Source: Numida meleagris
Lineage: Eukaryota > Chordata > Aves > Galliformes > Numididae
NCBI RefSeq assembly: GCF_002078875.1
Contig: NC_034421.1
Location: forward strand, 10,098,872 to 10,162,871
DNA length: 64,000 nucleotides
Direction: 5' to 3'
Shown piece by piece: positions 1 through 14,165 of the stretch (positions are counted from its first letter, which is position 1; each line of letters begins with the position of its first letter). Made by a program: the position numbers and the translations under genes. The notes beneath the pieces were generated by a model. That model was not told where the DNA came from and did no database searches. It saw nothing but the letters and a program-made list of their open reading frames with translations.

Positions 1-1683
1 CAAGGTAATAGATTATTTGAGGGCACTGGATCCATCACAGATTGCTGCCATCCCACAGTCCAGGAAAAAAATATATGTCACGATAATTTTACTCAGATGC
101 TATTGCTGTACTGATAAAAAGCAGTGAAGCAGAAGCTTTGCAGCCTTTTCCCATACATTCTCCACATGAAAGAACATAGGCTTGACCTATTATCAGTTAG
201 AATAACTGAAAAGGCAATGACAAATCAATGCACTGACGTAATTATAACAAGAATTTCTTTCCTGACAGGGAAAGGAGAGGGTATTCTAGAAGAGTACTAA
301 AATATTGTTTTAACAGAAGGGGTTCTTTATGTTGGAAACTCAGATGATGAACACAAGAATAACATCCACTGTAAAAAGTTATAAAGTAGAAAAAATTAAA
401 AGGCAAGAGGCCTTGACTTTCCCCATATGTACGTAATTTTCCATACCGCTACTTTTTATGACTCTAAGATCAACATATGTAGTTTGGCTACAAGTCAAGA
501 CTGGTAAACAGGCTTGTTTGATATCATTAGTTCAACAGTGAAAGATAAATCCATTGGGAGAACATTTTATACGAACGTATTCATAAATTTTTATACAAAT
601 ACAACAGATGTTAGCTTTGCCTTTTGATCTTCTAATTGTTGTATTGCTTTGTCATTACTAATGCTTAAAAACACCATATATAATTTTTAAAAACTTGTAC
701 TGATAGTAAAAGACATAAACCAGCATAAGAGCATAGAATCTTGAAGGCAAATAATTAAAAAAAGAGTAAGACTTCATCATACTGTTTAGCATGACTTCAC
801 CCCAGTCAACTGAAAACACTAATCTTTTTAAATGCTTGGCCTATACTCACATAAAAAACAAGAGTCCTTGCGCATATTCACATACTGTTGTCAAGAAGAG
901 AAAAAACACACAGGGATAGAAGTAGGCTGTAAAACAATGAAGTAGTTTAACATGTGTCAGATGAAGTACAATTAAGTAGCATAAAAACATTCTCTGGGCT
1001 CAATACACTGTAAAGATTCTAATTTGGACAGAATGCATCTCCTGTCAAGTCATCAGTGGATGGCAACATCCACTATGAAGGGCAGGTAGGGGCACAATGG
1101 TAAACTCAGTGATGCTGAATGGAAGTAAGGTGTTGTCTAATAGATTAATTAGACTCCCACTGGAAAGCCCTTTAACTACCGTAAAGATGGATCCTTACTT
1201 CTTCCATTCTTTAGTTTTATGCTGCACTAGATATGTCACTATCCTAACTGGATTGACCAAATGATCATCCAGTATCAGCTGAACATAATCATAGGATTCC
1301 CAGTATATAAAAATGCAGGAGACCTTAACAACTGTTTAAAAAAAAAAAAAAAAAAGTACTATAAACAGTCAATTAATTGAAAAACAAAGCAATTTGAACA
1401 TAATTCACTGAAATCAATCTTAAGATGAAAAAAAAATAAAAAACAAAGAAAATTTGCTAAGAACTAAGAACCAATATGTAAAATAGCTTAATTCTATACT
1501 GACCATATTATTAGTGTAAGATATCACATTTTTGCAAGGGGTGAAGATGAATCATTCTCTCTCTTGCATGTATTTAGATTAACTCGTAAACCTGTAATAT
1601 ACTGTTAAGGACACAGTTATGCTAGAGTATTCCTTTGATTTGGTCCACTGGCCAAGCATAAACAGGGTGTAAATCTTGTCAAA
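1..1683. other. Noncoding DNA, no gene seen
   Basis: AT-rich DNA with only an A18 run and a second A-rich patch near 1425-1450. No open frame, splice-bounded exon or repeat family is recognisable. Confidence 0.7.
1338..1355. repeat. Homopolymer A18
   Basis: Eighteen consecutive A residues. No retroelement body is recognisable just upstream. Confidence 0.9.
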
Positions 1684-1795
1684 ACACAGAGAATTACAGA
1701 GCAGCTGAAGCTGGCAAGTTCCCCTGGAGATCGAGTCCCCTCCTGCCCAAGCAAGATCAACGAAAGCAGGTTGCCCAGGGCCACATCAAGACTGG
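1684..1795 (-). mobile_element. CR1 LINE 3'-end fragment (degraded)
   Basis: On the + strand, GAGAATTACAGAGCAGCTGAAG, CTGGAGATCGAGTCCCCTCC and AGCAGGTTGCCCAGG follow each other in the order of a reverse-complemented avian CR1 3' end. It is truncated at about 110 bp and visibly diverged, so it is an old copy. There is no coding capacity. Confidence 0.65.
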
Positions 1796-4700
1796 CATGC
1801 TCACTGACATGAATACAAGTCCAATAGAAGTCTTTTCTATTTCAGACCATTTGACCTTCAAATGAGTAGTCCAGAATAATACATCTTGTACAATATGAAT
1901 TAAAGGGAAAATCTATGAGTGATGCAACTTTTCCATCTCCACCACTCAGAGGAACTTCAGAACTAGCATGTCAGAGTTTACGTATAAATTTGGGTTTCCT
2001 TTGTTTTTGTCACTGGAAATTGCTGGGGGTAGCAAACAGGACTTTTGGAATTCAAAAAACACAGTTAAAAAATGAAAGAGAAGTTTCTCTAAGCATTTAA
2101 AGGACACTAATGAACAATTTCAGATTGTTGCTGTGACATTTCTTCATGCACCACGTTCTAGACAGGGCCTTGACAGGTGCAAATGCAAGTTCCCTGACTG
2201 CAGCATAGCCAGGACTTGACACACATTCACAAAATAAAGCAGCCAAATAATAACACAATTGGCATTTCAAGATGAAAAAAACCTATGCAGGGTTTCAGAT
2301 GGCAGATATTAACTGCGAAGTTTATAAATCAACAATTAACAAACATACATACTGCAGAATCCTTGAATTTCACCTCTTTTTTTCTCATGAAACTCCTTTG
2401 AATAAATCTGGGGGGGCAGCTGGGGCTACTACCACTGACTTCGAAAACGTGAAACATTTGCTAAACTGATACAGCGCAAGAAGCGATTCAGGAGTACTAA
2501 TCCTGGTAGCAACTTCAACTCAATCAGAATGTTGTTAGTCAAAAGCAATAGAACGTAGTCCAGATCCCACCTCTACTCTCTAGAGTCCCTGTTCAGCAAG
2601 ATCACCAAGAGACTTGCATGTGTATTTATGGAATACAGTGAGACAAGTTCTGCTGCCCTTTTTCCAGATCTAGGGTCAGCTATTGATCATACATGATTTG
2701 CACCAGTTTAGCTGATGGCAGCTGAACTTCAGGCTATCTTTACCTAACTCTTGAGTAGACTGACAAATTCAGCAAAAACAGACAGCTAATAGCTTTGATA
2801 GGAAGTGATATATCCCAGGTGGACCTAGAAACCACATAGGTACATCTGCCCAATTCTGTTGCAAGGACCTGTCTTAGACTTACACATTTAGCATTAATGA
2901 AGGAATTGTACCATTTCCTGTACTCCACATGTAGATGTCCCATCCTCCCTTATTCCTTCCATCCTCAAAAACTCACACATCTCATTTATTATACAAACAG
3001 AGAAGGACAGAAAAGTCATTTGGTGTTATAATCACATAAATGTGTCACTAGCTCTGAAGAAGAATGCCTGACTGAAGGCCAAGAGTGCCTCTGCTTCCAG
3101 CGATGATGAGGTGCTTTGCTTTTAACAACTACTTTAAACTCTTTTGAAATGACTGAGACGATTGCAGTTCTGGCAAGCACTCCACAACTGCTTGCCATCA
3201 AGAGCTTGACACCAGCACAATGGCCTTCATCCTTCCATGATCTTTGTGATTATTCACGTACAGATGAGATGTTGCTTGGTTAATTACAGAACAGACTGAG
3301 CCAAGAGAAGGAAGAAAGGCTCTCTGGCATGGCTTAATATAGAAGATATGGCAAATGTGGCACACGCAGGGATTTGGTGGTCCTCTCTCCTCCCACCACC
3401 TATTTATGGCCCAGGCACTGCGATGAGAGCTTTTACCAAGGCAACAATCCTTATGTGTGTACACACTGCTGTCACAAATGGGAAGGGCATCCTGTGCTAT
3501 TACAGTATGAGAAATAATGTCATGCACTTATATTAATGTCATTTAAAAGTTGCATGTTTTCTAAAGTGGATCCTGAAATAACAACCCATTTGAATCTCAT
3601 TCTGAAAACACATCCACACACATCCAGCCAAAACCACCAGCACTGAATTCAGGCAGCATTACAGAAGTATACCTAAGGTATACCTGACTGCCCTCAGCAA
3701 TGGTCTTTCCCGCATCTGCCAACACCCACACACACCAGTCCATACAGAGAGGAGGGTTCTGCTGAGGGGCCTCTGAAGAGGCTTGGGGCTGCTGCAGGTG
3801 ACTGTGTGCTCCTGTGATGTAAGGCCTTTCAGCCACTGGGACGTGCATTTGCCCTCAAGTATGCAGTCCTGTTCTCTGTCACAAGTGGTTCCTTTGAAGA
3901 CATCTGGATCAACTGCTACAGAAGTGAGCAAGAACACAACAATTTGATTTTAACTATGGAAAAGGTCCAAGGAGTATTTATCCTAAGAGGGCATTGGGCT
4001 AAGTTTACACACTTTGGGCATGAGTCATTTGTGGGGCTTTGCTCTTACCAGGTCCTACAGTCTCCCTTTAGGATTTGATGCCAGTTTCACCTCCTGGAAG
4101 TTACTCCAGAGGGTCAAGCCAGTAACCTCTATGTGCCCCAGTCTTATCTTCCATACATGCAGCACAACCACAAAATACGGCTCCTGGGTGCACTGAGAGA
4201 TTTATGCTATTAATACAAATGCACTTTCTGTTGGGAAAAACAAAACTAAACCAGAAACACACACACGAGAGAAGCAGCAACAGTAGCAATAACACCAAAT
4301 TTAAGTCTACGGGGAGTCTGTAAAGGCATTTTTACATGTTTGTACTTTGAATAATTCAGGGCACTATATAAGCTGTCCCTGTAACACTGGGACATTGGTT
4401 TGTTAACGTCATTCCTCTGGAAGCATATGCATTATAGTTCTGTGAAAGTCTTAAGAGTGCTCTGGCAACATTTACCAACTAATGGTCCAGTGCAACAGAA
4501 TCATAAATGATTATTTTATTTGGTTAAACTATCAGGGCACATAGCATTATGGTGGAAAGGATTTTCCAAGGCAAAGTTTACAACAAATTAAAAGAAAACA
4601 GATTTTAAAATTAAAGTTTTCCCTTTTTAACTCATGCTTTTAAAGTGAAATTGATAGTGAAATATGGAAGTACAGGTTAAAGAAGGATGAAAATACAATG

Positions 4701-7700
4701 GAAAAGGAGTGACAATGAAGTTGTGACTGATGTATGTCTTTTGATCAGAAAAAAATCAATTATTTGCAGGACTGATGACTTTCCACTTCACAGCCACATT
4801 GCACCAATTTTTAACAGATAATAACAACAAGCAAGTCTTCTTTTTGTATAGATTTAGCTCAACATGAAAATGTCAACACTGCAGAGATGCCTGCAGAGTT
4901 AGTAAGCACTGCAGTAATGGTCTGCAAGCCCACCTAGTTCAAAGTGTCAGAGCAGAGTTACCTCCTTCACAAGCACTTTATTTTTTAAATTGATTCCTTC
5001 TATCTTTATGGATTTCTTCAGTCAAGGTCAGTGCTTTCACTCTGCAGCCAGGAATAGGCTAGACAATAAAAGTTGCAGAAATTAATTCATCTAAAAAGAT
5101 GCGTGTCATTGAGATTTGAGAAGAATAGAAGTCTCTTCAAAAAATTGCTGAGTGTAAATATCATCCTTTCTTTACTCAGCTCTGCAATATGCGTAAACTT
5201 GGAAAAGTAGTTTAAAGGTCATGTACTTGTGTATATCAGACTATTGGTATACAGTCCAACTCGCACAATAAATTCTGTGTGGCTAGGACTTCGCTGCAGA
5301 ACCTCAGTTTAGTCTTTACAACAAAGCCCTCCAAAATGTTAAGATTCATGCTTCGTGCTTCATGTTTATGTTCTCAATAAACGCGTTTCAGTTAGTTCTA
5401 GTCCTGGGTTCTGAAATAAGGAATTTTGTGGAAGCAATAACCTGAGATGATACAGCCATTTACATTCTGTGTAAATATGTTATGTAGTAGGAGTGCAGCA
5501 GTCCCCAGGACCTGGTGCTTAGTTCTCTGAAATATCACTATCAGCTCCCATGAGGTTTAGGAATAATATCTAGGGAAGGATCTAGAAATACAAGTGTCAG
5601 AAGACAGACTTGGATTCGCTTCACTTTACAATGGCTCAAAGGTCCAAACCTGATTCCACTAGATCTATGCAGCATTTACTTTCAGCTTCACCAGTTTCTC
5701 CATTAACTGGATTTATACATCATAGTTTGTATTGAGAAATGCCTCAGCAAGCTAAGATTATTAAATTGTGCAATGCTTATTGTGCATTCTTGCTCTGGTC
5801 TGTACTATTCAGCTACAGCTCTGCTGAATGTGTCAAAAGGAGCAGAATGCCTATTTTGTACAATATTGCTGCTGGATAGACCCTCAGTAAATCAACTAGG
5901 CTTCCATTTCAATCAAGCACTGTGCACACACCGCAAAATATAATGTGGGACACCTTCTGAATCATCTCGCTGTCTGTCCCTTTGTATAAAGACAAGCAAT
6001 TTATGACAGTACCAGCCTACTTAAAGATGACAAAGATTTGCAGATACTGAAGAATGCTGATTAATAACAACAATAAACACTTGAACAGAGATTGGAATAG
6101 ATCACCAGTCAATGATGACGATGATAACAACAACCATAATAATCATAAAGTACTTTAACTGTGATCTCTTTCTCCCTTCCACAAGGCAATTTGCTTTGTA
6201 CCACTGGAACTTTTGGCTGTGTGATGTATGCAAGATGAGGCTCACAATCAAAGAGTTCCCAAAAGCTGAAAATTAAATGAAAGAAGTACTCCTAGGCCAA
6301 ATCTGCTGAAATCAGAAATGTATATTCAGATTGCTAATGCATAATTATCATATTAGAGTTAATGGATGTGATTTTGGGACTCAAGAAAGCTGTTTAGGTG
6401 GGTTATGTTGTAAAAGAATAAATAAAATATTTTTATATCTAGACACTTACACTATCTTCAATATGCTAATTAGAAAATGGGTAATCATCTAATCATCTTC
6501 CTAATCTGCTATTAAAAGATAAGACAAGATATCTCAGCTGGAATTTTGTGTGATTTTTGTGTGGGGGTTTTTTGAGTTTTCGACACGATCTTTTTTCCTG
6601 CAAATTTGTGTGATTATGGCACACAGAATGAAAGAGGATTGAAAACAATTACTGTTGCACCACCAAGAGTCTCAATGGTTTTCTTTGCTTCAGTATTATT
6701 TTGAATGACACTTGGAAGAAAAAAAAAAAAGTTTTTCAGAATCCTGCGAGGTCAGCTACAGAATGTGTAATACTGTTCTCTGGGAGCAGGGAATGGATAT
6801 TTCTTTCCATATCATTTATTTATATTTGCCTACAAGTGCATCCTTAATGAATACATCTACCAAGAGCATTCAGAGGGGAGTCAAGGTGAAAGCAAACAGG
6901 AAATGAAACCACTCCATCTCTTTCAGTTTAAGGTCTAGGGAAATAATAATAACACATGAGCATATTCAGCTGCAGTACGATGGGCAAGATGAACGTAAGG
7001 TATTGCCTGGAGCAGTGAGACCAGTTGGAAAGAACTGATGCTCACAGAATGTATGACAACTTAGTAATTAAAAAAAAAAAAATAGATATTTTAGGCAATG
7101 AGAGACAATGAATAAGAGCTCCGAGAATATGCAAAAGGTACAATGCAACTCCAAACAGAACCAGTTCTCTTGTTGGGTACAGACAGCACTTCATGGTGCA
7201 GATGCAGTGGTGGACAGGGTGGTATTCACCACAGAAACCCCAAATTGCCAGAAGACCTTTCCCTCGCTCACCTCCCATTCTTCACCCAGCCCCTCATAAC
7301 ACTCTGCTTTATCACGATGCCAGTCTCATTTTAACCAACAAATTTCCCTGCTTCCTCCCGCTCACCTCTTTATTCAAAGTTACCTGCCACCCTTGTACCT
7401 GCAGTATGGTGTTTAGCTTGCAATCTCTAAAATGTGGAAAATCTAATTTTGCATTCCCACAATGCACATCCACAGCAGAGCTGTGCAGATTCACTGACAG
7501 CTCTCTCATGTAGATGGTATCATTGCAAAAAAATTTCTAATCCTGTGCAAAACGGGAGGCTCAACCAAACTGAATGCAGAGGGACACTGAGCTGAGAGCG
7601 AGTGTTCTGTTCACATCAAGAAAGAAATCTGTCACAGTCTGGAAGGAAAGCTTAAGTCAGTAGGACTCTTAATTTGTTCCTTTGATACATCCTATAAAGT

Positions 7701-8356
7701 CCAAACTGAATTTGGAAACTGCATTTTGTGTCCTTTGTAGCACTTATCTACTAGGCTAAAAAATGGCCATCATTCCGGAATTTTAAAAAGAAGTCGCACT
7801 TACTAGATTCAGTTTTCCCTTCCACCACCATCTCCTTTATGGCTCTGTGCTACCCTAACATTACTGAAGTCCCTAAACTCTTTTGGAATACTTCAGGCAC
7901 AGGAGAGACTGTCACTGAAGTACCACCACATGAGCTATTCCTAAATTCCAGTACTCTCCACGGCAGCATCTGTCTGGCTGCAGCCAAGGGTGTTCAGGGA
8001 GGAAGGAGGGAGGAAGGGCACTAATGGGAAGGCCTGTCTCAGTGCAGGAGAGCACAAAGATTCCCCAGTAACTCTCCCTGTGCAGGCACCAGAGAAAATG
8101 CCAAGAGTTCTTTGCTCTGGAAAGTTAAATCACCCTGTGTTCCAGTTTATAGACACTTGGCAGTAGTCTGTACAGGCTAATGGTATACTTTCTATGCAAA
8201 ACATTGCGATACGAGTGCTAACAGGTGCAAAAATCACATGCCTTGTGCCTAAAGCCAGAATGTTTATTTCTTAAATGAGATTCCACTCAAGTCTTATATG
8301 CTGGGACAATGGCACTAAACAAGAACTAAAGTGGATGTCCAACATCTACAGCAATC

Positions 8357-8378
8357 CAACCACCTGCCAACCACCTGC
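8357..8378. repeat. Perfect 11-bp tandem duplication with two CACCTG boxes
   Basis: CAACCACCTGC is repeated twice head to tail with no mismatch. Each unit holds a CACCTG E-box of the type bound by Snail/ZEB and some bHLH factors. Confidence 0.75.
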
Positions 8379-8433
8379 AAACCTTTAAGTGCAGAGCTGA
8401 AAGAAAGGTCTTCAAGTCTGTAGGCCTCTTTAA

Positions 8434-8453
8434 AAAACAAACAAACAAAAAAG
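8434..8453. repeat. (AAAC)n microsatellite, short
   Basis: A run of A then AAACAAACAAACAAAAAA. A few imperfect units only. Confidence 0.7.
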
Positions 8454-9456
8454 TAACATATGCACATAAGCTTTCAGGCACTTCTGCATAACTTTAAGGA
8501 CAGTCAGCTAGGAATACGTGTGAATGATAGAAAATGTTTAATTTCTCAGTTATCACTGGTATAAAACTCTCATGGGGTATTTTATTTGCCTATCTCCAAT
8601 ACTTCATTAAAAAGAGACAGTGCTTAAGACACAAAGCAAACAGATAAGAAAAAGTATTCTCCAACCTATCATCTTTTATTAAAAACAAAGAAAAGAGCAC
8701 AATTTCTATGGCTAGAGTGAGATGCTTGTTTTAATGACTTTGGAAAGACTATGCACAAGTAATAGAAAAATTCAGTTTCCTTTGGGTTATTTAGGAAATG
8801 ATAGCTATTCCTCTATGCATTTGCCAAGTCCTGTGATGAAGGGATTTAGAACTAGCATTGATTTTATGCTGGATAAGACAAAAGGTTTCTATCATAGGAA
8901 TACAGAAGATAACACATCAAAATAAAGAATAATAGTTAATTAATTCAGTTCCTTCCCCCAATCCCTCTTTTTCAGATGCTGAGAGATTCTGTAATTACAA
9001 GTAACTGCATAACTTATTGAACAAAAATTATCCACGAAATTTTAGCAAGATTTGAGCAATTCAGATGAGGACAAAGTTTGTGAACACTGTATTTCACCAA
9101 GCGCTGTCTTCTGGACAAAATATCTTCCTGATGCCCCCTCCCTCTCTTCCTAAAATACAATTTATCATCATCTGAAGTCATATGATACAAACTACATCCA
9201 TTTGAAGGAATATGCAGGCATTTAATTCTGGAGCACCTCATTCAAAAACTCGCACTCGCTTACAGGTGAGTCTCTCCACTTATAAAGAGAGAGGAAAGGA
9301 GTGAGCAGTTACAGACAATTGTTCTATTTCATCTACTTCGCTTCACAATAAAAGATAAAACAGTGGAAACATTTTTTAAAGAAAAAGTTATTCACTAGAG
9401 TGACAAACTAAAGCATTAGTTTATTCCAAATTCTGGCAATTTAAATAACATCAATT

Positions 9457-9471
9457 AAAAAAAAAAAAAAA
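9457..9471. repeat. Homopolymer A15
   Basis: Fifteen consecutive A residues in AT-rich noncoding DNA. Confidence 0.85.
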
Positions 9472-12400
9472 GATCTAAAATTTGTTTTTCATTCCTAGCC
9501 ATTTTTAGGCAAGAGGCCACAATCATTGCTTTTAAGAGAAGGCTGAAGTTTCCTGGAGTATCCCTCTCATCACATCTGCATTCCCATCTGGGCAGACACT
9601 TTACAGAAGTGGCTAACACCACACAAGCATTGTACCAAAGGCAGCCCCAGTCCCAGAGAGCTTACAAGCTAAATTACATGCAATTAAACACATTTATAAG
9701 CAGTAATACATATGAAAAAAAGACTCAGCAATACGAGTTTCTGCCAGAAAACTCTAATGCTCTCTTTTCTTGCTGGGAAAGGAGCAGCTCTGTAGCCAAA
9801 CCCCACTGGCACAGGTAAATGCTGGTGCATCACAGAAATGCAGCTGAGTTCGCAGAAGTGCTTCCACCACTTCTCTTCAGTGTTTTCAAAAGCTACATAA
9901 AATCTGACCCATCTCCCCATGCATACAGCAGCTGCACTGAGAAGAATAATCATTACTAATTACACGTAATTACATTATGCATAATTACATCATTATACAA
10001 TAAAAGCTGCTCCATTTGCCATTTCAAAAACTCTCTTCTTTTTCTTGTATCTCTTCTCCCTTTCCAGTGTTTCAATTCAAAAGCATCAGCAACTTCCCAG
10101 CTCTTTTGGGGGCTACCTTCCACCTTCTGGCTATGCAAGTCCATCCTTTTCATTTCTTCAAAGATGAATGTAAAATACAAACTTTTTGAAATGCTAAGAA
10201 AACTCAGGCATTCACCAGCCACAGGAAGCCTACTTTTAGAACTAAAAGCTCATGAAATTAAGGACAGCTTTTGTCCTAGATAACTGCACAATTTCACTTA
10301 AACTTCATTTATGTTGTACAGCTGGATTTTCTGTGATGCATTTAACGCAATGGAAGAAACTAATGCCTTGGCAAAGTATGAATGTAAAAAGTGCTGTTCC
10401 ACGCTTCCAGGCAGAGCCAGACAAGTTTTGTCGAGTGTCAAAGTCTCTGGTTTCAGGAGGTTGCTTACAGGATGAATTTTGCTCCAGAGGAATCCACAAC
10501 ATTGCTGCCCAGCAGCATTAAAGGATCAGTGGTCACTTTATTAGTAGAAAATAAACACCAGCTTTCAAATAATGCAAGACAATGGATTTCTAGTGATTTA
10601 TAGCCCATTTGAATAATTTTAATTGGACCTTGCTAATCCCTAAGCAGTGGAGCACTGAGATTTACTTTAATGATAATGTAGTTAGAAAAATGGCCCTGAG
10701 TGGAACCAAAACTGTTAATTAAACTCATCTGGAAATACTCTGCCAGATGCTTAGAAAATAATGCCATACGCACCTTAATATCTGGACATTAGCTCTGCGT
10801 TTTTCATACATAAATATCATCTTTAAAGAAAGAAACATTCCTGCAATGACTCTTCAGGTGGATTGAGCCTTGACGTGCAAGTGCTGCAATCACAAATCTA
10901 AGTTCCGTAACAAGATCCTTTTCCTGAGAAAGCGTCATGTTGACCACACCGAGGATGAGCTCCTACCCATCTGGGCCTCACCACCTCCACATAATACAGC
11001 CTCATAACTAGTCCCAAAGAAACTCCTGTAAGGTCAGCTGGAGTAAGAGCTTAAAGAAAGTCATTTACACCAATATAGACATCCATCGTCTTTCCCTGAC
11101 TTTACCACAGGAAGAATATGTGCCTGGAAGATTACTGCAGGTTTCTGAGTGAGACAGCAGAGCAGCCTGGGCACAGTGCCTCAAAGAGCCACATGAATAA
11201 GGTATGGCTCACATTCAGCCACATCAAAAACAAGCGCAGAGCATTTCATGTCTGTCTCTACCCACACTGACCAGCTCTGATCTCAAATGTCCACCTCCCA
11301 TTTTGAAAATCTACAAAAGCACATAGACTCTTACAGACATAGACCTTAAGTACATGGAGAGTAGAGAAAAATCATTTTTTATTTCCTCTTATTAATGTCA
11401 GATCATACTGATAGTAAACGCACAAATAGACTTTCTTAAATACAATCACAACTACAGGGGACACAAAAAAACTTCAAGCAAGAGGTCTCCAACACTGAAA
11501 CAGAAACCATGAGGGTAATTTAGGAGATAGAAGAGAGGGTTCGGAATGAAAAGCCTCTAAATATTCTGTGCATTTGAAGGGTATAGTGATCATAACTTAA
11601 TTCTATCAATAATTTAACATGTATATTCTGAGATTAACTAAAGACAAAACTCCAAGATTCCCACAGACAGTGGAACTGAAGAGAAGAATTTACTAAAGTA
11701 TGGGAAATTACTCCTCTAAATGCATAATTCCTATTCATCTCTAAACTAAGTATAACTTATTAAGTAGCCAAACCAAAATACCTCCCCCCACTAAAAAGAA
11801 ATAACAAAACAACTCCCAAAAATAACGAGAGAATTGAACCTCAAACTAAACACACCACATCCTGTTCACCTTTAGCCAAAGCTGTTGAGCATCACTGAAA
11901 GAGACAGCTCAGCTCAGCATCACTGTGGTTACTTGTAATCACTACTCTTGAGGCTCTACTATATCTCCCATTCTGTTGGCTTATAGGCATTTCAAATGTT
12001 TTGTCTTTGAGTAACAATTTTCTGCTTTTCCATTTCTTCCCTCGAACAGTCTAAAGGTTTTCATGGCATTAATTTCTCAGAGATTTAGCTGCAAATCCTC
12101 ACTGATATTGTTTGAGGAGAAAAGTCAAAATTAGAGTAAAAATTCAACCCCCATTATATCTGTTTTTTTTTCTGGCAAACGGGATAAAGAGGACAGCACA
12201 CTGAGCAAGGATTCTTTTTATCCAGAACATTCCCAACATATGAAGAAAGCTCACATATATCCATAAGGAAAGCTTTATGTGTACCTAATACACTTTGTCT
12301 TGTAAAAAACAATCAGTTAAACAAGCTCATTATTAAATTTGACATATGTTTACAAAAACAACTAAAGTCTTAAAAAGAATCATTTGGAGTTATTCTGGGG

Positions 12401-14136
12401 TTTCACCAGGGCTGCCACTCTGCATTTTGGTTAAAACATGCACCACAAATAATGGACTTAGTGGAATTCAGCCCTACCAGGGACCATTCAAGCATTTAGA
12501 CAAAGGCAGCCACCTCTTGTACACCAAGTGTCAGACTCACCAACACTTATTCTTCGTGGAACTCAGTGGGGCCAATCCTGAAATCTGGTGGTGCACTTTT
12601 TTTTGGACATCAAAGAAACAGAGTGGAGATAATAACATTTCTGAAGGGCTCTCCAGATCTATTGTATAGCCTCTATGCTTGGAGGAATCTGGGCTCTATT
12701 GAGGCTTGGTAACATTAATGAAAGTTTTCAGAAGCACCAATCTAAATTTTTGTTAAATGTGTGAAACACTTGAAATCAATAGGTTCATACCTCCCGTTAA
12801 CTAGTAATTCATTTGACTTCAAAACTGCAAACAAAAATAATTCCTTTGCTAATCTTTAAAAATGTCTTCATTGCAGAAAATCTGTATTTATTCCTGATGT
12901 ATTTTAAAGATTTTTTATAATATCTGTACCCATCATGATTACAGTGCCTCATTATACAAAAATACCTGTTCTTATTCATTATGAAAATCTAATTAAGAAG
13001 AAGAAGGAAGAAAAACATCACTTACACCTTCCAAAACCCGGGATAACAGCTACTCAGAAAGCCTAACTGTGCTGGTCTTACAGAAACCTCACAGCAGAGA
13101 AACGTAAGCTTCAGAACAAAACAAGCATCAGGTGAGATGGTATCTCCAGGTCCTGTGCCTCTGTAAGCACTACATACCAGTGAAGTTGAACAGAACATTG
13201 CTGTATGCTATTCTATTGCATTCTTACATGGGAGTATCTTCCTAAATCGTTTCCTTTAGCACATTTATCAGATATTTTCTTGAATTAATGAAGATTTGGT
13301 AGAGACAATTTCTGTTGACAGTAACAGCTACACCCTGCCAGTCGGTCTGCAGGATTATACTGTCACTTGCTCAGTTACCAAAAGATTTTCATTCCTTTTT
13401 TGAAAAAACTTTTGTCGTTAGACACTGAGCTTTCAATTTTGGCAGCAGAGGCTCTTTTCTGCTATAGTGCTATTCCTCTGCTATCTAATGGATTATTGAT
13501 TGTTTGAAGCAAGTGTAAAGCAATCAATACATGAAAAAGAGGAGAAATAGGTAAGAGAAACCATCTCCTCATTCTTTTCATATATAATTGGAACACAGAC
13601 AAGTGGACTGAAACCAACAAGCAGAAATTTTGGGATTCTAAAAAATTTGTATGGGGTTGCCACTATAAGGCAAAATTTCGTCACATCGTGTTTGACATGA
13701 TATGGGGATACCTTGGTATAACAGTTTAGTTACAGCAGACTTGCAAGCTTGTGCTCCCAGACAGTGGGACTGAGCAAACAGAGCAAATACAGTTTAAACT
13801 ATGGTGCAATTTTTCTGGTAAGGATTCATGAGTTTCTTTTTATTTGTTTTTTAAATAAAAATAAAGGAGAATGCAGAGTACGACCAACCAGGAGTCTGCA
13901 GGTACCTCTCTCAGTATGCAGAAACAGCCTCTAGCAGGTGCCAGCTAGAGGTGGGACAAATTTGGCTACATCCATTTTTACCCCTCCACAGTGACTTGAT
14001 TTAAATCAAGAATCTATCTTCATTCTGTATATCGAGGGAAGGTTTTCATGTTCCCTTTCACCATTTCCACGAGATATCTACCAACTAGGAGAGGCAAGCA
14101 GCAGGTTGCCAGGATGGCCGAGTGCTGGAGCAAAAC

Positions 14137-14165
14137 ACTTTCTATGCAGGAGAGGCATAGAAAGT
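14137..14165. repeat. Perfect 11-bp inverted repeat with 7-nt loop
   Basis: ACTTTCTATGC at 14137-14147 and its exact reverse complement GCATAGAAAGT at 14155-14165 flank the loop AGGAGAG. It is a cruciform- or hairpin-capable palindrome with no gene nearby. Confidence 0.8.

Larger units (their letters stand above)
1796..14136. other. Noncoding DNA with simple repeats only
   Basis: Open frames here reach at most 109 codons, overlap one another on both strands and show no domain or codon pattern. An imperfect GAT/AAC/AAT-rich patch lies at about 6110-6146. Two AT-rich blocks dense in homeodomain-type motifs (about 6290-6510 and 10590-10790) are possible conserved noncoding elements. No tRNA or interspersed element was recognised. 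Confidence 0.65.
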
